Assembly (NCBI RefSeq): GCF_019749255.1 | Contig: NZ_JACWFH010000026.1 | Location: forward strand, 1 to 64,000 | Reading direction: 5' to 3' | Length of the DNA stretch: 64,000 bases | DNA from: Mesobacillus maritimus | Lineage (GTDB): Bacteria; Bacillota; Bacilli; Bacillales; Cytobacillaceae | In this document: positions 8,375 through 17,257 of the stretch, piece after piece | Layout: every line of letters begins with the position of its first letter | How positions within the stretch are numbered: the first letter of the stretch is position 1 | The notes under the pieces: generated by a model | Databases searched by the model: none | The model's input: the letters and a program-made list of their open reading frames with translations, nothing else | Told to the model about the DNA's origin: nothing | Position numbers and translations under genes: made by a program

Positions 8375-8382
8375 CAAACGAA

Positions 8383-8418
8383 AAACAGGACCCTCTTCTG
8401 TAAATAGGGGTCCTGTTT
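8383..8418. terminator. Bidirectional terminator between spoVIF and yjcD
   Basis: An 11-bp perfect stem, AAACAGGACCC / GGGTCCTGTTT, has A-rich sequence on its left and T-rich sequence on its right. It can therefore serve spoVIF on the plus strand and yjcD on the minus strand, which converge here. Confidence 0.85.
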
Positions 8419-8421
8419 GGG

Positions 8422-10719
8422 CTACTTATGTTCTTTTTTCAATATCGATAAAAAACGGGAGGGATTGGCTTTTCTTCCTCGTCTATACTGTGGGACAGAA
8501 AGATATAGCCGCTCCATTGCCCTTGTCACCGCAACATATAAAAGCCGACGCTCTTCTTCTAACGGTTGTGGGTCACCGTTACGATACGAATCTAAAGAAA
8601 AATCATGCGGGATACTGCCATCGACAGCTCCAAGTACATAGACATTCTGGTATTCAAGCCCTTTGGAACGGTGAATCGTACTTAAAATAATCGCATTGTC
8701 CATTTTCTTCCCTAGCGCTTTTATTTCGCGGTTCATGGCACTCATATGATTTGCATGTTCGATTAATTCCATGATGGTCGAGAAGGGACGAGCAGCAACC
8801 TTAAGGTCACGGATATCATCGGAGCCTTTCTCTAGCTTGTTTCCCTCATTCCCACGTTTTTTAATAAAATCTTGGTACCCAAGCTCTTTTTCAACCTTTT
8901 CAATGGCTTGAAGAGGGGGTGTTGAGGATAACGAGCGGACAATATTGACAAGTTTTTTTAATTTTTGCTCCTGGAAGGCAAAACCAGTTTTAACATGAGA
9001 AAGTGCTTCAAGCATGGAACAATCTTTTAAAATACTCTCTGCTTGTAAATCTCTGAAAACAGACTGTTTTAGGAAAAGAGACGGGAGAATGTTTTTAATT
9101 GCTTCCGAATCATCTTCATTAAGGCTTAATCGGAAAAAAGACAAGACTCCCCTAACCATAAACCGTTCATAGAAGGACTCTACATCTTGATCCATTTTAA
9201 AGGGGAGGCTAGAAGCTGCAAGTCGTTCAAACACTGCCCTGCTTGCCGTATTCGTCCGAAAAAGAATCGCGAAGTTTTCAGGCTTTGCACCATTCTCAAT
9301 TTTTTCCTGAATATCCGTCAAAATCATCGTTGCCTCTTCTTCTTCGTCATAAGGATAAAAAATCATTGGTTGAACGGAGAGAGCGTATTGTGCTTTCATT
9401 TCTTTTTTATGGCGTTGCTGGTTAGCAGCGATAATCGTATTCGCCGTTTCAACTATTTCATGTGGAGAACGATAATTTTGATTCAGGATTACCATTTTTG
9501 TACCTGGAAATTCTTTTTCGAATTTAAGGAGGTACGAGGGATCGCTACCACGGAAAGCGTAAATGGATTGGTCGTCATCCCCTACAGCACATACGTTATG
9601 AGTTCTTAAAGAGAGCATTTTTATTAATTCATACTGTACCTTGTTAATATCTTGAAACTCGTCAATTAGGAAATAATCAAAACGGTTTTGATATTGCTCA
9701 AGCAAATGAGGCTGGTTTATGAACAACTGATAGCAACCAATCAGCATATCATCAAAATCAAATACGCCATTGTTCGCTTTAACTTTTTCATAATCCTTAT
9801 ATAACAAAGCGACTTTTTCTTCCCAAGCTGTTTCGGGAGTTACCTGTTGTGGGGCCTGTAACGTGTTTTTCCATAGACCAATTTGTTGGAGAGCTAGGTC
9901 GTAAGCAAATTCTTTATCATCAAGCCCTAATTTTCTGCCGGCTTCTTTAACAATTTGCTCGCGTTGCCAGTCTTTTTTTAGAAGATGCTCCCCGGACCAT
10001 CTTTCACGATCATGATGAAGCAATATTTTATAAAAAATGCTATGAAAGGTACCAGAAACAATGCTGTTAATCTGTCCAGAGGTTAAACCAGGGTAACCGA
10101 TCAGGCGCTTTTTCATTTCTGCTGCAGCTTTTGCTGTGAACGTTACCAGCATCAATCGGTTAGGGGCAATATTTTGCTCAACGAGCATATAGGCAGTCCT
10201 TGCCGTGAGGACACGTGTTTTGCCACTCCCCGCACCGGCAAGGATAAGCAATGGTCCCTGAGTACTAGTTACGGCCTTTTCTTGATTTTCATCAAATTGG
10301 ACTCCAGCACGATATAGTTGCTTCATATATCCATTAGATTGTTTTGGTGAATTTGGCTTTTGCTTGGTAAATGGTTGTAAAATTTTAAGTGCTTGAGCAG
10401 TCTTGTAGGAGGCTTTGGGCTCTGCGGTAATAATATTTCTCGATTTAGGGAGTCGAAAACCGTCCCGTTCTACATACTGGTCTTCTTCTTCTTCTGAACC
10501 TGAAGGTGACTCTACTAAAGGATCGTCACAAAACGAATTTCTATCAAGGTGATGATAGAAAGTAGGGGGGCGTTGGATTCCAAGATACAACCGAACCTGC
10601 TCCCCACATGATGAACAGGTTACTAACCCTTTTTTTCCATCTTCATAAAGCTTCTGGTAATCTTCTCGATTTAATATGTCAAGGTTTATCAAACTATTTT
10701 TATAGAAAGCGGTCTTCAT
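8422..10719 (-). CDS. yjcD: UvrD/Rep-family ATP-dependent DNA helicase YjcD
   Basis: A 765-residue superfamily 1 helicase. An N-terminal extension of about 140 residues carries a zinc-binding-like CSSCGEQVRLYLG segment and a histidine-rich stretch, then the helicase core follows. Motif I is GPLLILAGAGSGKTR, motif II LIDEFQDINKVQY, motif III GDDDQSIYAFRG, motif IV NQNYRSPHEI, motif V STIHRSKGLEYQNV and motif VI EEERRLLYVAVTRAMERLYL. ATG 10719 is preceded by AGAGGGAATTCT. The extension plus helicase layout and the neighbours match B. subtilis YjcD. Likely role: DNA repair or fork processing in the cytoplasm. Confidence 0.92.
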   Translation of the reverse strand: MKTAFYKNSLINLDILNREDYQKLYEDGKKGLVTCSSCGEQVRLYLGIQRPPTFYHHLDRNSFCDDPLVESPSGSEEEEDQYVERDGFRLPKSRNIITAEPKASYKTAQALKILQPFTKQKPNSPKQSNGYMKQLYRAGVQFDENQEKAVTSTQGPLLILAGAGSGKTRVLTARTAYMLVEQNIAPNRLMLVTFTAKAAAEMKKRLIGYPGLTSGQINSIVSGTFHSIFYKILLHHDRERWSGEHLLKKDWQREQIVKEAGRKLGLDDKEFAYDLALQQIGLWKNTLQAPQQVTPETAWEEKVALLYKDYEKVKANNGVFDFDDMLIGCYQLFINQPHLLEQYQNRFDYFLIDEFQDINKVQYELIKMLSLRTHNVCAVGDDDQSIYAFRGSDPSYLLKFEKEFPGTKMVILNQNYRSPHEIVETANTIIAANQQRHKKEMKAQYALSVQPMIFYPYDEEEEATMILTDIQEKIENGAKPENFAILFRTNTASRAVFERLAASSLPFKMDQDVESFYERFMVRGVLSFFRLSLNEDDSEAIKNILPSLFLKQSVFRDLQAESILKDCSMLEALSHVKTGFAFQEQKLKKLVNIVRSLSSTPPLQAIEKVEKELGYQDFIKKRGNEGNKLEKGSDDIRDLKVAARPFSTIMELIEHANHMSAMNREIKALGKKMDNAIILSTIHRSKGLEYQNVYVLGAVDGSIPHDFSLDSYRNGDPQPLEEERRLLYVAVTRAMERLYLSVPQYRRGRKANPSRFLSILKKEHK

Positions 10720-10810
10720 AGAATTCCCTCTTTTTTAGATCAAAAATTAGACAGACTCTATCATAACAGAATCTTAGTGAAATAAAAAATAGGAAAATGT
10801 GTATATGAAT

Positions 10811-10838
10811 AAAAAAGGACCCTAAAAAGGGCCCTTAA
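10811..10838 (-). terminator. Terminator of the yjcG-yjcF transcript
   Basis: On the minus strand AAGGGCCC TTTTTA GGGTCCTT forms a stem with one mismatch, followed by TTTTATTC. It starts right after the yjcF stop. Confidence 0.8.
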
Positions 10839-11261
10839 TTATATACTCTTTTTCATTGTTTTATGAGGAATGCCGGCATCGAGAAATTCATCTGAAATGA
10901 CTTCATAGCCAAGGTTGTTATAGAAAGGAATGGCATGTGTTTGAGCATTTAGCTTCAAGGCTTTAATCCCCTGGGATTTGGCATGTTGTTCAATTTTATT
11001 CATGATTGCTTTCCCAGCACCAGTACCGCGTTGTGAAGCTAAAACACAAATTCGTTCTACTTTTCCGAGATCATCCACGAGGCGAAAGCGCCCAGCGCCA
11101 GCAGGTTCCCCGTTTTGATAAAGAATAAAATGAGCAGCGGCTTCTTCGAATTGGTCTATTTCTTCTTCTTCAGGGACTTTCTGCTCGTCAACAAAAACTT
11201 TTTTCCTTACATTAAACGCATCAGTTAATTCTTTTTCATTGCTTACAACTTTTACTTCCAT
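10839..11261 (-). CDS. yjcF: GNAT-family N-acetyltransferase YjcF
   Basis: A 140-residue GCN5-related acetyltransferase. The acetyl-CoA-binding motif A is RICVLASQRGTGAGKAIMNK near residue 70, preceded by AGAGRFRLVDD and followed by LNAQTHAIPFYNNLGYEV. These are the ElaA-like blocks found in B. subtilis YjcF. The start follows AAGGA. It lies six bases downstream of yjcG, so the two are co-transcribed. The acetyl acceptor is unknown. Confidence 0.88.
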   Translation of the reverse strand: MEVKVVSNEKELTDAFNVRKKVFVDEQKVPEEEEIDQFEEAAAHFILYQNGEPAGAGRFRLVDDLGKVERICVLASQRGTGAGKAIMNKIEQHAKSQGIKALKLNAQTHAIPFYNNLGYEVISDEFLDAGIPHKTMKKSI

Positions 11262-11267
11262 TTGTCC

Positions 11268-11777
11268 TTATTCCTTTCCAAAGCGAAATGTTTCGTATAC
11301 TGTCCAAGAACCATTTTCTAATTGATAAAGTAGATGCATACGATCAACACTTTCTTCAAAGCTAACTTTATTCATGCGCAAAGATTCATATACATCAGAA
11401 TGCTCATCATCTGATAGGTTTTGAGCGATTGTGATGTGAGGAACAAAACTATATTCCTGTTCACTAGCAAAATTAAGCTTTAGATCGTTATGCAGTTTCT
11501 CTAATTCTTCTGAGGGTTCTACTTTTAAATATATGACATTGTTTACGGGTGCAAAAGAACTAAATTTTGAAATTCGTAGCGAAACGGGGCGAAAGTCTTT
11601 TGCAATTTCATAAATTTTTTTTGCAATATCTTGGATGCCTACCCTTGTTTCCTCAAACGAAGATTTAATTGTTAGATGGGGGGGGATTAAAGCATAGTTC
11701 GAGTCATAGCGTTTTCTATAGGAATTTGCAAAGTCTTGAATTTCTTTAGATGGGAAGATCACGACACCAAACCTCAT
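11268..11777 (-). CDS. yjcG: 2H phosphoesterase / RNA ligase-like protein YjcG
   Basis: A 169-residue member of the 2'-5' RNA ligase/2H phosphoesterase superfamily. Both signature HxT motifs are present: HLT at residues 34-36 (PPHLTIKSS) and HIT at 114-116 (VPHITIAQN). The start follows TTGGAGG at normal spacing. It precedes yjcF in the same orientation as in B. subtilis. The family acts on cyclic phosphate or 2'-5' linkages in RNA or nucleotides, but the substrate of YjcG is not known. Confidence 0.9.
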   Translation of the reverse strand: MRFGVVIFPSKEIQDFANSYRKRYDSNYALIPPHLTIKSSFEETRVGIQDIAKKIYEIAKDFRPVSLRISKFSSFAPVNNVIYLKVEPSEELEKLHNDLKLNFASEQEYSFVPHITIAQNLSDDEHSDVYESLRMNKVSFEESVDRMHLLYQLENGSWTVYETFRFGKE

Positions 11778-11882
11778 AACAAAACCTCCAATTCTAAAAT
11801 AAATCCTACTACCAACAACTAAGTAGTTGATAGAGGTTTTTTTGTCATTATAACAAATTTCTCAAAGTATAGAAAAATCCCT

Positions 11883-12611
11883 CTATTTTGAAAACATTTT
11901 CTTTAACGCACTCTTTATATCTGGCTGCCAGTGTGTCCAAAAGTGGCCACCTTCAAACTCATGATAATGATAGAGACCGCCCTTCGTTTGCAAAAATTCT
12001 GAGAGCTCCCGATTGGGTGTTAAGAAGTCCTTTACTCGATTGTCAGTTGTCTTAACTTTGGTTTCTTCAGTTCCAATCGTATGATAAATGTTTATAAGTT
12101 CAGCATTATTATACTTTCTAGCGTGTTGCAAAACACTTTCATCGACAAACGGAGACTGGAGTATAACATGACCAAAAGTATTAGGATATTCAAGTGCAGC
12201 CATGAAAGAAACAGTAGCGGCAAGAGAATCTCCAATTAGCGCCCTACCCATCCCAATTTGTATGGTAGGATATTCTTTGTCAAGAAAAGGGACAAGCTCA
12301 TGGGCGAGAAAACGGATATAGGCTTCTTGCTGACTACCTTCAGGGTGGTATTTCCGCCTTCGGTCTTCCACGGATGCATACGGAATCCCAACTATAATAA
12401 GGTTTTCAATTTCTTTATTTGCATGCAGTTCATCGACGACACGCCCGATTCTACCTAATTGGAAGTAGTCCTTCCCATCTTGGGCTATCAAGAGCGTATA
12501 TTTATTTAAGGGTGAAAACGATGCAGGTGTATAAACGAGCAAGGTCATTTCTTCTCCCAAAGCATAGCTGAACACATTTAATTCTTCTATTGACCCTTTT
12601 GGGTATTCCAT
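11883..12611 (-). CDS. yjcH: Alpha/beta-hydrolase, esterase D-like, YjcH
   Basis: About 242 residues of the putative esterase (esterase D/Fes-like) fold. The nucleophile elbow is GDSLAATVSFM near residue 130, with HVILQSPF after it and a C-terminal His in EGGHFWTHW. The start is moved to the ATG at 12611, where AAAGGAGGGG lies upstream; an in-frame start 21 residues earlier lacks such a site. It matches yjcH in position, directly upstream of yjcG. Substrate unknown. Confidence 0.85.
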   Translation of the reverse strand: MEYPKGSIEELNVFSYALGEEMTLLVYTPASFSPLNKYTLLIAQDGKDYFQLGRIGRVVDELHANKEIENLIIVGIPYASVEDRRRKYHPEGSQQEAYIRFLAHELVPFLDKEYPTIQIGMGRALIGDSLAATVSFMAALEYPNTFGHVILQSPFVDESVLQHARKYNNAELINIYHTIGTEETKVKTTDNRVKDFLTPNRELSEFLQTKGGLYHYHEFEGGHFWTHWQPDIKSALKKMFSK

Positions 12612-12760
12612 CGGACCCCTCCTTTCCTTCTTTAAACGCTTCAATGAGAGAATCTTAGCATATGATATACCCAAAATAGAAATAGGATGCTCACTTTTTT
12701 CATATATATATATAGTATTGATTGAAGAGAGTGTGTTGAGGGATATGTCAATAGTTTAAA

Positions 12761-12789
12761 TTGACAAAGCTGTTAATATGTATGATAGA
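12761..12789 (+). promoter_or_regulatory. SigA-like promoter of the TAXI receptor gene
   Basis: A consensus -35 TTGACA at 12761-12766 is followed after 17 bases by GATAGA (ATAGAA or TAGAAT at one or two bases longer spacing). It lies 40 bases before the receptor start. Confidence 0.5.
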
Positions 12790-12829
12790 ATATAGGGGAG
12801 TATCTTTATGACCAAAAGGGGGATATGAA

Positions 12830-13831
12830 ATGAAAAAAAGAAAGTTTCTTTTATTTACGATTTTAATGTTGGCGCTCTCATTGTTTCTTGCTGCATGTAG
12901 TGGTGGTGGAAATGATGAAGGTGGCTCAGACACTGATGAAAAAGCAAAAGAGGATGCACCTAAATTTATGAGTATCCTAACAGGTGGAACTGGTGGAACG
13001 TATTACCCACTAGGTGGGGCGTTCGCTAAAATTGTTACAGACGGAACAGGCATCGATACAACAGCTGAAACAACTGGTGCCTCTGCAGAAAATATGCAAT
13101 CCATCAAAGACGGTAAGGCAGAAATTGCTTTCACTCAAACAGATATTGCTTCTTATGCATCTGAAGGAAAACTAATGTTTGAAGGAAATGCGGTTGACAA
13201 TATTCAAGCAATCGGGACACTTTACCCTGAGACAATTCAAATTGTTACAACCGAAAAAACAGGGATTAAAACAGTTGAAGATTTAAAAGGGAAAAAGGTT
13301 TCCATCGGTGCACCAGGATCTGGTACTGCCGCGAATGCAGAGCAAATTCTTGAAGTACATGGACTTACTTTAGATGACATCCAAAAGCAAGATTTAAGCT
13401 TTGATGAGTCTGTAAGTGGAATTCAGGATGGAAACATTGATGCAGCTTTCGTTACTGCAGGTACACCTACAGCTGCAGTTGAACAGCTTTCAGCAACAGA
13501 AACTGTTGTGATTGTTCCGGTTGAAGCAGATAAAGCTGAAGCATTAATTGAAAAGTATCCATACTATACAAAAGATGAAGTACCATCAGGAACATATAAA
13601 CTTGGCTCAGCTGTTCCAACTGTTGCAGTCCAAGCAATGCTTGTAGTAAAATCTGATCTTTCAGAGCAAGTTGTTTATGATGTAACAAAGTCGATCTTCG
13701 AGAACCTTGACCAAGTTACCCATGCAAAAGCAGAACAAATTAGTGCGGACAAAGCTCTAAATGGTGTAGGAATTGATGTTCACCCAGGAGCTCAAAAGTA
13801 TTTTGATGAAAAGGGAATTACGGCTGAATAG
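12830..13831 (+). CDS. TAXI-family TRAP transporter solute-binding lipoprotein
   Basis: A 333-residue secreted lipoprotein. The signal peptide KKRKFLLFTILMLALSLFL ends in the lipobox LAAC, with Cys23 as the lipidated residue. The mature part begins with the TAXI block ILTGGTGGTYYPLGGAFAKI and contains AEIAFTQTDIASYA and KGKKVSIGAPGSGTAANAEQ, all typical of TAXI receptors. It captures a carboxylate-type solute outside the membrane and hands it to the fused TRAP permease two genes downstream. ATG 12830 follows AAAGGGGGA. The solute is unknown; glutamate-like and other carboxylates are known for the family. Confidence 0.93.
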   Translation: MKKRKFLLFTILMLALSLFLAACSGGGNDEGGSDTDEKAKEDAPKFMSILTGGTGGTYYPLGGAFAKIVTDGTGIDTTAETTGASAENMQSIKDGKAEIAFTQTDIASYASEGKLMFEGNAVDNIQAIGTLYPETIQIVTTEKTGIKTVEDLKGKKVSIGAPGSGTAANAEQILEVHGLTLDDIQKQDLSFDESVSGIQDGNIDAAFVTAGTPTAAVEQLSATETVVIVPVEADKAEALIEKYPYYTKDEVPSGTYKLGSAVPTVAVQAMLVVKSDLSEQVVYDVTKSIFENLDQVTHAKAEQISADKALNGVGIDVHPGAQKYFDEKGITAE

Positions 13832-13848
13832 AGTAGAGTAGAAAACAA

Positions 13849-13893
13849 TTGACCGGACATAGAGCCTTAAAAGAGGCTATTATGCCCGGTCAA
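13849..13893 (+). terminator. Hairpin after the TAXI receptor gene
   Basis: TTGACCGG.CATA pairs with TATG.CCGGTCAA, and an inner AGCC/GGCT extends the stem. A weak T-tract follows. Partial termination here would keep receptor expression above that of the permease, which is common in TRAP operons. Confidence 0.65.
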
Positions 13894-14068
13894 TTCACCT
13901 TAAAAGCGAGTTTTTCTATAAAAGTAAAAAATAGACTAAATACATCTGTAGCCCTTTCCTTATATTAAATTAGCTTTGTTCATGATGTTGTTGATTTATA
14001 TCAATATACGTTTAACACGGCAATATCTTAGTGCCCTCTTTACGAGGAATTGGATAGGCGGTAGCTAT

Positions 14069-14593
14069 ATGTTTGTTAGTAAAAAACTCAACTTCGTTCT
14101 GTTCCTCCTCACCGTAATATTCATCATCATAACTTTGGTTATTCCTTATAAACAAGCTCTTGTATTTTTACAAATCGAAAATAACTCGGCCATTACCTAT
14201 GTTCCTCTGGAAACAGGTGATAGCTTTAAGATAAAATATAAACATTCAATCCATTTAACAGATGTCATTGAAAGTTATCGTGTGACAAAACAAGGCAACA
14301 TTAGGCAGTATGAATTAGAATATGAAAACTACGCAATTGGAATGCCATCAGCTGCTTCTGATGGAGAGATTTTTGAAGCCAAAGATGGGAAGTACTATAT
14401 TAAAAATATGAAAAGAGATTTTCCTTCCTTTGTATTGCGCGTTGGTCAAGTTAGGGCCAATCATACTCTCCTATATAAAGAAAAGGCATATCCGTTAGCG
14501 GAATATATCGAACCTGGAACAAGAGTAAAGGTTCAAATAAAAAAATTAAATGCTATACAACAAATGAGAGGAGTTGACATCCTTGACAACTAA
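14069..14593 (+). CDS. DUF1850 domain membrane-anchored protein of TRAP operon
   Basis: About 174 residues. An N-terminal hydrophobic segment (KLNFVLFLLTVIFIIITLVI) anchors the protein, and an extracytoplasmic domain follows with the DUF1850 signature FKIKYKHSIHLTDVIESY. DUF1850 proteins are regularly encoded between TAXI receptors and fused TRAP permeases, as here. ATG 14069 is chosen because the domain starts there and AGGCGG is nearby; an upstream ATG at 13976 would add a low-complexity leader. It overlaps the permease start by 11 bases. The exact role in transport is unknown. Confidence 0.82.
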   Translation: MFVSKKLNFVLFLLTVIFIIITLVIPYKQALVFLQIENNSAITYVPLETGDSFKIKYKHSIHLTDVIESYRVTKQGNIRQYELEYENYAIGMPSAASDGEIFEAKDGKYYIKNMKRDFPSFVLRVGQVRANHTLLYKEKAYPLAEYIEPGTRVKVQIKKLNAIQQMRGVDILDN

Positions 14594-16541
14594 TGAGGGG
14601 ACATTGTCGCAGGAAAAACAACAGGAGCTATTAGAAAAATTTGACCCTGAGGCTGCGACAAGGAAATTGAAAGGAATTATGGGTTGGATTGTCTTTATTG
14701 GCCTGTTGGCTTTTTCGTTATTCCAGCTTTATACGGCAATTTTTGGGGTTTATACAGCACAAATCCAGCGCTCGATTCACTTAGGCTTTGCGTTAGCACT
14801 AATCTTTTTACTTTTTCCAATGAGGAAAAAGAACCTCCACAAGGCGAAGGTAGCCTGGTATGATATTGTGCTAGCCATTTTGGGTGTGGCAGTAGGTGCT
14901 TACTGGCCTTTAATGATTGATGAGTTAGTCAACAGAGTAGGTCGTCTGACTGAAGTCGATTATTTTATAGGTTTGGCAGCGATTCTACTGGTTCTTGAGG
15001 CAACAAGAAGGACAGTCGGATTACCAATTACAATCATTGCTACGGTGTTTATGGTTTATGCTTTATATGGACCATATATGCCGGGATTCTTAGCGCACCG
15101 TGGGCTAGATTTGGATACACTTATACAGACGATGTTCTATACAACTGAAGGGATTTTAGGTACGCCTCTTGGGGTATCTTCTACATTCATTTTTCTCTTC
15201 TTGCTATTTGGTGCTTTTCTCGTAAAGACAGGAGTTGGTCAATATTTTAATGATCTTGCTGTCTCATTAGCAGGAAAAAGAGTTGGTGGGCCTGCCAAAG
15301 TAGCAATCTTCTCTAGTGCTCTTCAGGGTACAATTAGTGGGAGCTCTGTTGCCAATGTTGTAACATCAGGGTCATTTACGATCCCAATGATGAAAAAACT
15401 GGGGTATCGGAAGGAATTTGCTGGTGCGGTTGAAGCGGCTGCGTCAACTGGTGGACAGTTAATGCCTCCTATTATGGGAGCTGCTGCTTTCTTAATGGTT
15501 GAGTTTATAGGTGGTGGAATTACTTACTGGGATATTGCTAAGGCGGCTACAATCCCTGCATTGCTATATTTTACTGGTATATGGATTATGGTCCACTTTG
15601 AAGCTAAACGAGTAGGTCTTCGTGGTATGTCTGACGAAGAGCTCCCTGAACGCAAGGAAGTCCTTAAAAAGATTTATCTATTGCTTCCAATTCTTGCAGT
15701 TATTCTATTAATGGTTAGCGGTATGAGTATCATGCGTGCAGCATTATGGTCGATTTTAATTACCATTTTAGTAAGCTTGATTCGTAAGGATACAAGAATC
15801 GGCATTAAGGATGCGATTGATGCTTTAGTTGATGGTGCAAGAACTGCTTTGAGTGTGGCTGCAGCAACTGCGGCGGCTGGAATCATTGTAGGGGTTGTCA
15901 CAAAAACAGGCTTAGGTCTTAAATTAGCAAACGGTTTATTAGATCTTGCTGGAGGGGTACTAATCCCGACATTAATGCTAACAATGGTTGCAGCGATTGT
16001 CTTGGGAATGGGTTCTCCGACAACGGCAAACTATGTTATTACTTCTACGATTGCAGCTCCAGCGATTATTTTACTAGGAGTACCAGATCTTTCAGCACAT
16101 TTATTTGTTTTTTATTTTGGAATTATTGCGGATATTACTCCTCCTGTTGCTCTTGCAGCCTTCGCTGCAGCTGGTGTATCCGGCGGCGAGCCATTACGGA
16201 CTGGTGTTAACTCAGCGAAGCTCGCGATTGCAGCCTTCATCATTCCGTATATGTTTGTATTATCACCAGAGCTATTGATGATTGATACAACTTGGTATTA
16301 CCTGATTTGGGTAGTCTTCACCGCAGTTGCAGGAATGATGGCAATTGGAGCAGGTGTTATTGGGTACTGGATAAGACCACTGGCTTGGTTTGAAAGAATT
16401 ATTGGTTTGGTCTGTGGAATAATGTTGATTTATCCTGAGGGAATGACCGATATTATTGGGCTAGGATTATTTATCGTTCTAATTGCATTGCAATTAATCT
16501 TTAAACGAGATAAAAATGGTCAAACACAGCCAGCGAACTAA
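14583..16541 (+). CDS. Fused TRAP transporter permease (4TM/12TM, DctQM fusion)
   Basis: About 652 residues with many hydrophobic helices. The N-terminal part is the DctQ-like four-helix region, followed by a DctM-like region containing GKRVGGPAKVAIFSSALQGT, SGSSVANVVTSGSFTIPMMK and EAAASTGGQLMPPIMGAAAF, the conserved TRAP large-subunit motifs. Transport is driven by an ion gradient with the TAXI receptor supplying substrate. TTG 14583 is preferred: AGAGGAG lies nine bases upstream, whereas TTG 14574 abuts it. The gene ends in a terminator at 16547. Confidence 0.93.
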   Translation: MTTNEGTLSQEKQQELLEKFDPEAATRKLKGIMGWIVFIGLLAFSLFQLYTAIFGVYTAQIQRSIHLGFALALIFLLFPMRKKNLHKAKVAWYDIVLAILGVAVGAYWPLMIDELVNRVGRLTEVDYFIGLAAILLVLEATRRTVGLPITIIATVFMVYALYGPYMPGFLAHRGLDLDTLIQTMFYTTEGILGTPLGVSSTFIFLFLLFGAFLVKTGVGQYFNDLAVSLAGKRVGGPAKVAIFSSALQGTISGSSVANVVTSGSFTIPMMKKLGYRKEFAGAVEAAASTGGQLMPPIMGAAAFLMVEFIGGGITYWDIAKAATIPALLYFTGIWIMVHFEAKRVGLRGMSDEELPERKEVLKKIYLLLPILAVILLMVSGMSIMRAALWSILITILVSLIRKDTRIGIKDAIDALVDGARTALSVAAATAAAGIIVGVVTKTGLGLKLANGLLDLAGGVLIPTLMLTMVAAIVLGMGSPTTANYVITSTIAAPAIILLGVPDLSAHLFVFYFGIIADITPPVALAAFAAAGVSGGEPLRTGVNSAKLAIAAFIIPYMFVLSPELLMIDTTWYYLIWVVFTAVAGMMAIGAGVIGYWIRPLAWFERIIGLVCGIMLIYPEGMTDIIGLGLFIVLIALQLIFKRDKNGQTQPAN

Positions 16542-16546
16542 TTAAG

Positions 16547-16580
16547 AAGAAGTCCTTTTTCTAAGGGGCTTCTTTTTTTT
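16547..16580 (+). terminator. Terminator of the TRAP operon
   Basis: AAGAAG.CC pairs with GG.CTTCTT and is followed by eight T residues. It also abuts the stop of the minus-strand gene that converges on it. Confidence 0.85.
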
Positions 16581-16800
16581 AACTTAATCGCTTCATTTTT
16601 TGTTTAAGCGGGGAAGCGGCTAGGATGTGATCTACTGCAAAAAGTCGCATCTGCTTCCGTAGATAGCAGAAACCTTTCAGATGTTGGTCTGTGACTTCAT
16701 ACGGTTTAACCATACGCTGAGTCATTTTTTGATTGGAATCAAGATAGATAATTTGGACAAGTTGTTGGTCCTTTATGGACCTAACCAAGAAATTCTGCAT
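16579..16800 (-). CDS. Small WYL-domain-like protein
   Basis: A 73-residue protein consisting of one beta-rich unit that resembles a single WYL domain: LVQIIYLDSNQKMTQRMVKP, YEVTDQHLKGFCYLRKQMR and LFAVDHILAA follow the usual WYL order, although the literal W-Y-L triplet is not present. ATG at 16800 is used because AAAGGAG lies seven bases upstream; the longer in-frame start lacks a site. WYL domains usually sense ligands or nucleic acid and regulate transcription. No DNA-binding domain is fused here, so any regulatory role is inferred. Confidence 0.65.
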   Translation of the reverse strand: MQNFLVRSIKDQQLVQIIYLDSNQKMTQRMVKPYEVTDQHLKGFCYLRKQMRLFAVDHILAASPLKQKMKRLS

Positions 16801-16956
16801 AAGGATGCTCCTTTTACGTTTTTTCATCAATCTTTATGAATACACTTAGTTTATTCTTATTATATACGAACGTTAGTTCTTATATTCATTAAAAAGAAAA
16901 AATCTCTGGAACGTAAATTACGGAAGTACCACTGATAATCGCTATGGTGAAAAGTG

Positions 16957-16985
16957 TTGACATTTTGAAGAAAACATTATATATT
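16957..16985 (+). promoter_or_regulatory. SigA promoter of tRNA-Val
   Basis: TTGACA at 16957-16962 and TATATT at 16980-16985 are separated by 17 bases. Transcription would start about 28 bases before the tRNA gene. Confidence 0.8.
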
Positions 16986-17019
16986 TATTAATGTCCTGAA
17001 TAAATGAAAATTCTATTAA

Positions 17020-17092
17020 GATTCCGTAGCTCAGCTGGGAGAGCGCTACCTTGACAGGGTAGAGGTCGCTGGTTCGATCCCAGTCGGAATCA
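17020..17092 (+). tRNA. tRNA-Val(GAC)
   Basis: All four arms fold: acceptor GATTCCG/CGGAATC with discriminator A, D arm with AGCTCAGCTGGGAGAGC, anticodon stem CTACC/GGTAG around loop TTGACAG (anticodon GAC, valine) and T arm with GGTTCGATCCC. CCA is not encoded. It resembles the B. subtilis tRNA-Val(GAC) gene. Its anticodon arm is the attachment core of the element to its right. Confidence 0.95.
17042..17067 (+). repeat. att core, left copy (within tRNA-Val)
   Basis: 26 bp identical to 29345-29370, beginning AGCGCTACC, with loop TTGACAG in the centre and ending GGTAGAGGTC. The stem arms around a 7-nt loop have the form of tyrosine-recombinase core sites around a crossover region. Confidence 0.85.
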
Positions 17093-17097
17093 TCAAC

Positions 17098-17138
17098 GGC
17101 CGTCAAAGCGCGACATTACAGCGTTTGGCGGCTTTTTT
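17098..17138 (+). terminator. Terminator after tRNA-Val
   Basis: GCCGTCAAAGCGC pairs imperfectly with GCGTTTGGCGGC and is followed by six T residues. Confidence 0.75.
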
Positions 17139-17143
17139 GTTTC

Positions 17144-17176
17144 GTTGACTTGATTCGTTGACTTGACGAAGACTTG
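17144..17176 (+). repeat. Integrase arm-type repeats, left end
   Basis: Three near-identical units: GTTGACTTG at 17144-17152 and 17157-17165, then GAAGACTTG at 17168-17176. The same motif family recurs at 29266-29325 inside the other end, which is the usual arrangement of P and P' arm sites. Confidence 0.7.
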
Positions 17177-17257
17177 TTACCGATAACCGCTATACGAATA
17201 AACAGATAACACGTCCATTCATTACGAAAATTTCGTACTGGAAGGGCGTGTTTTTTA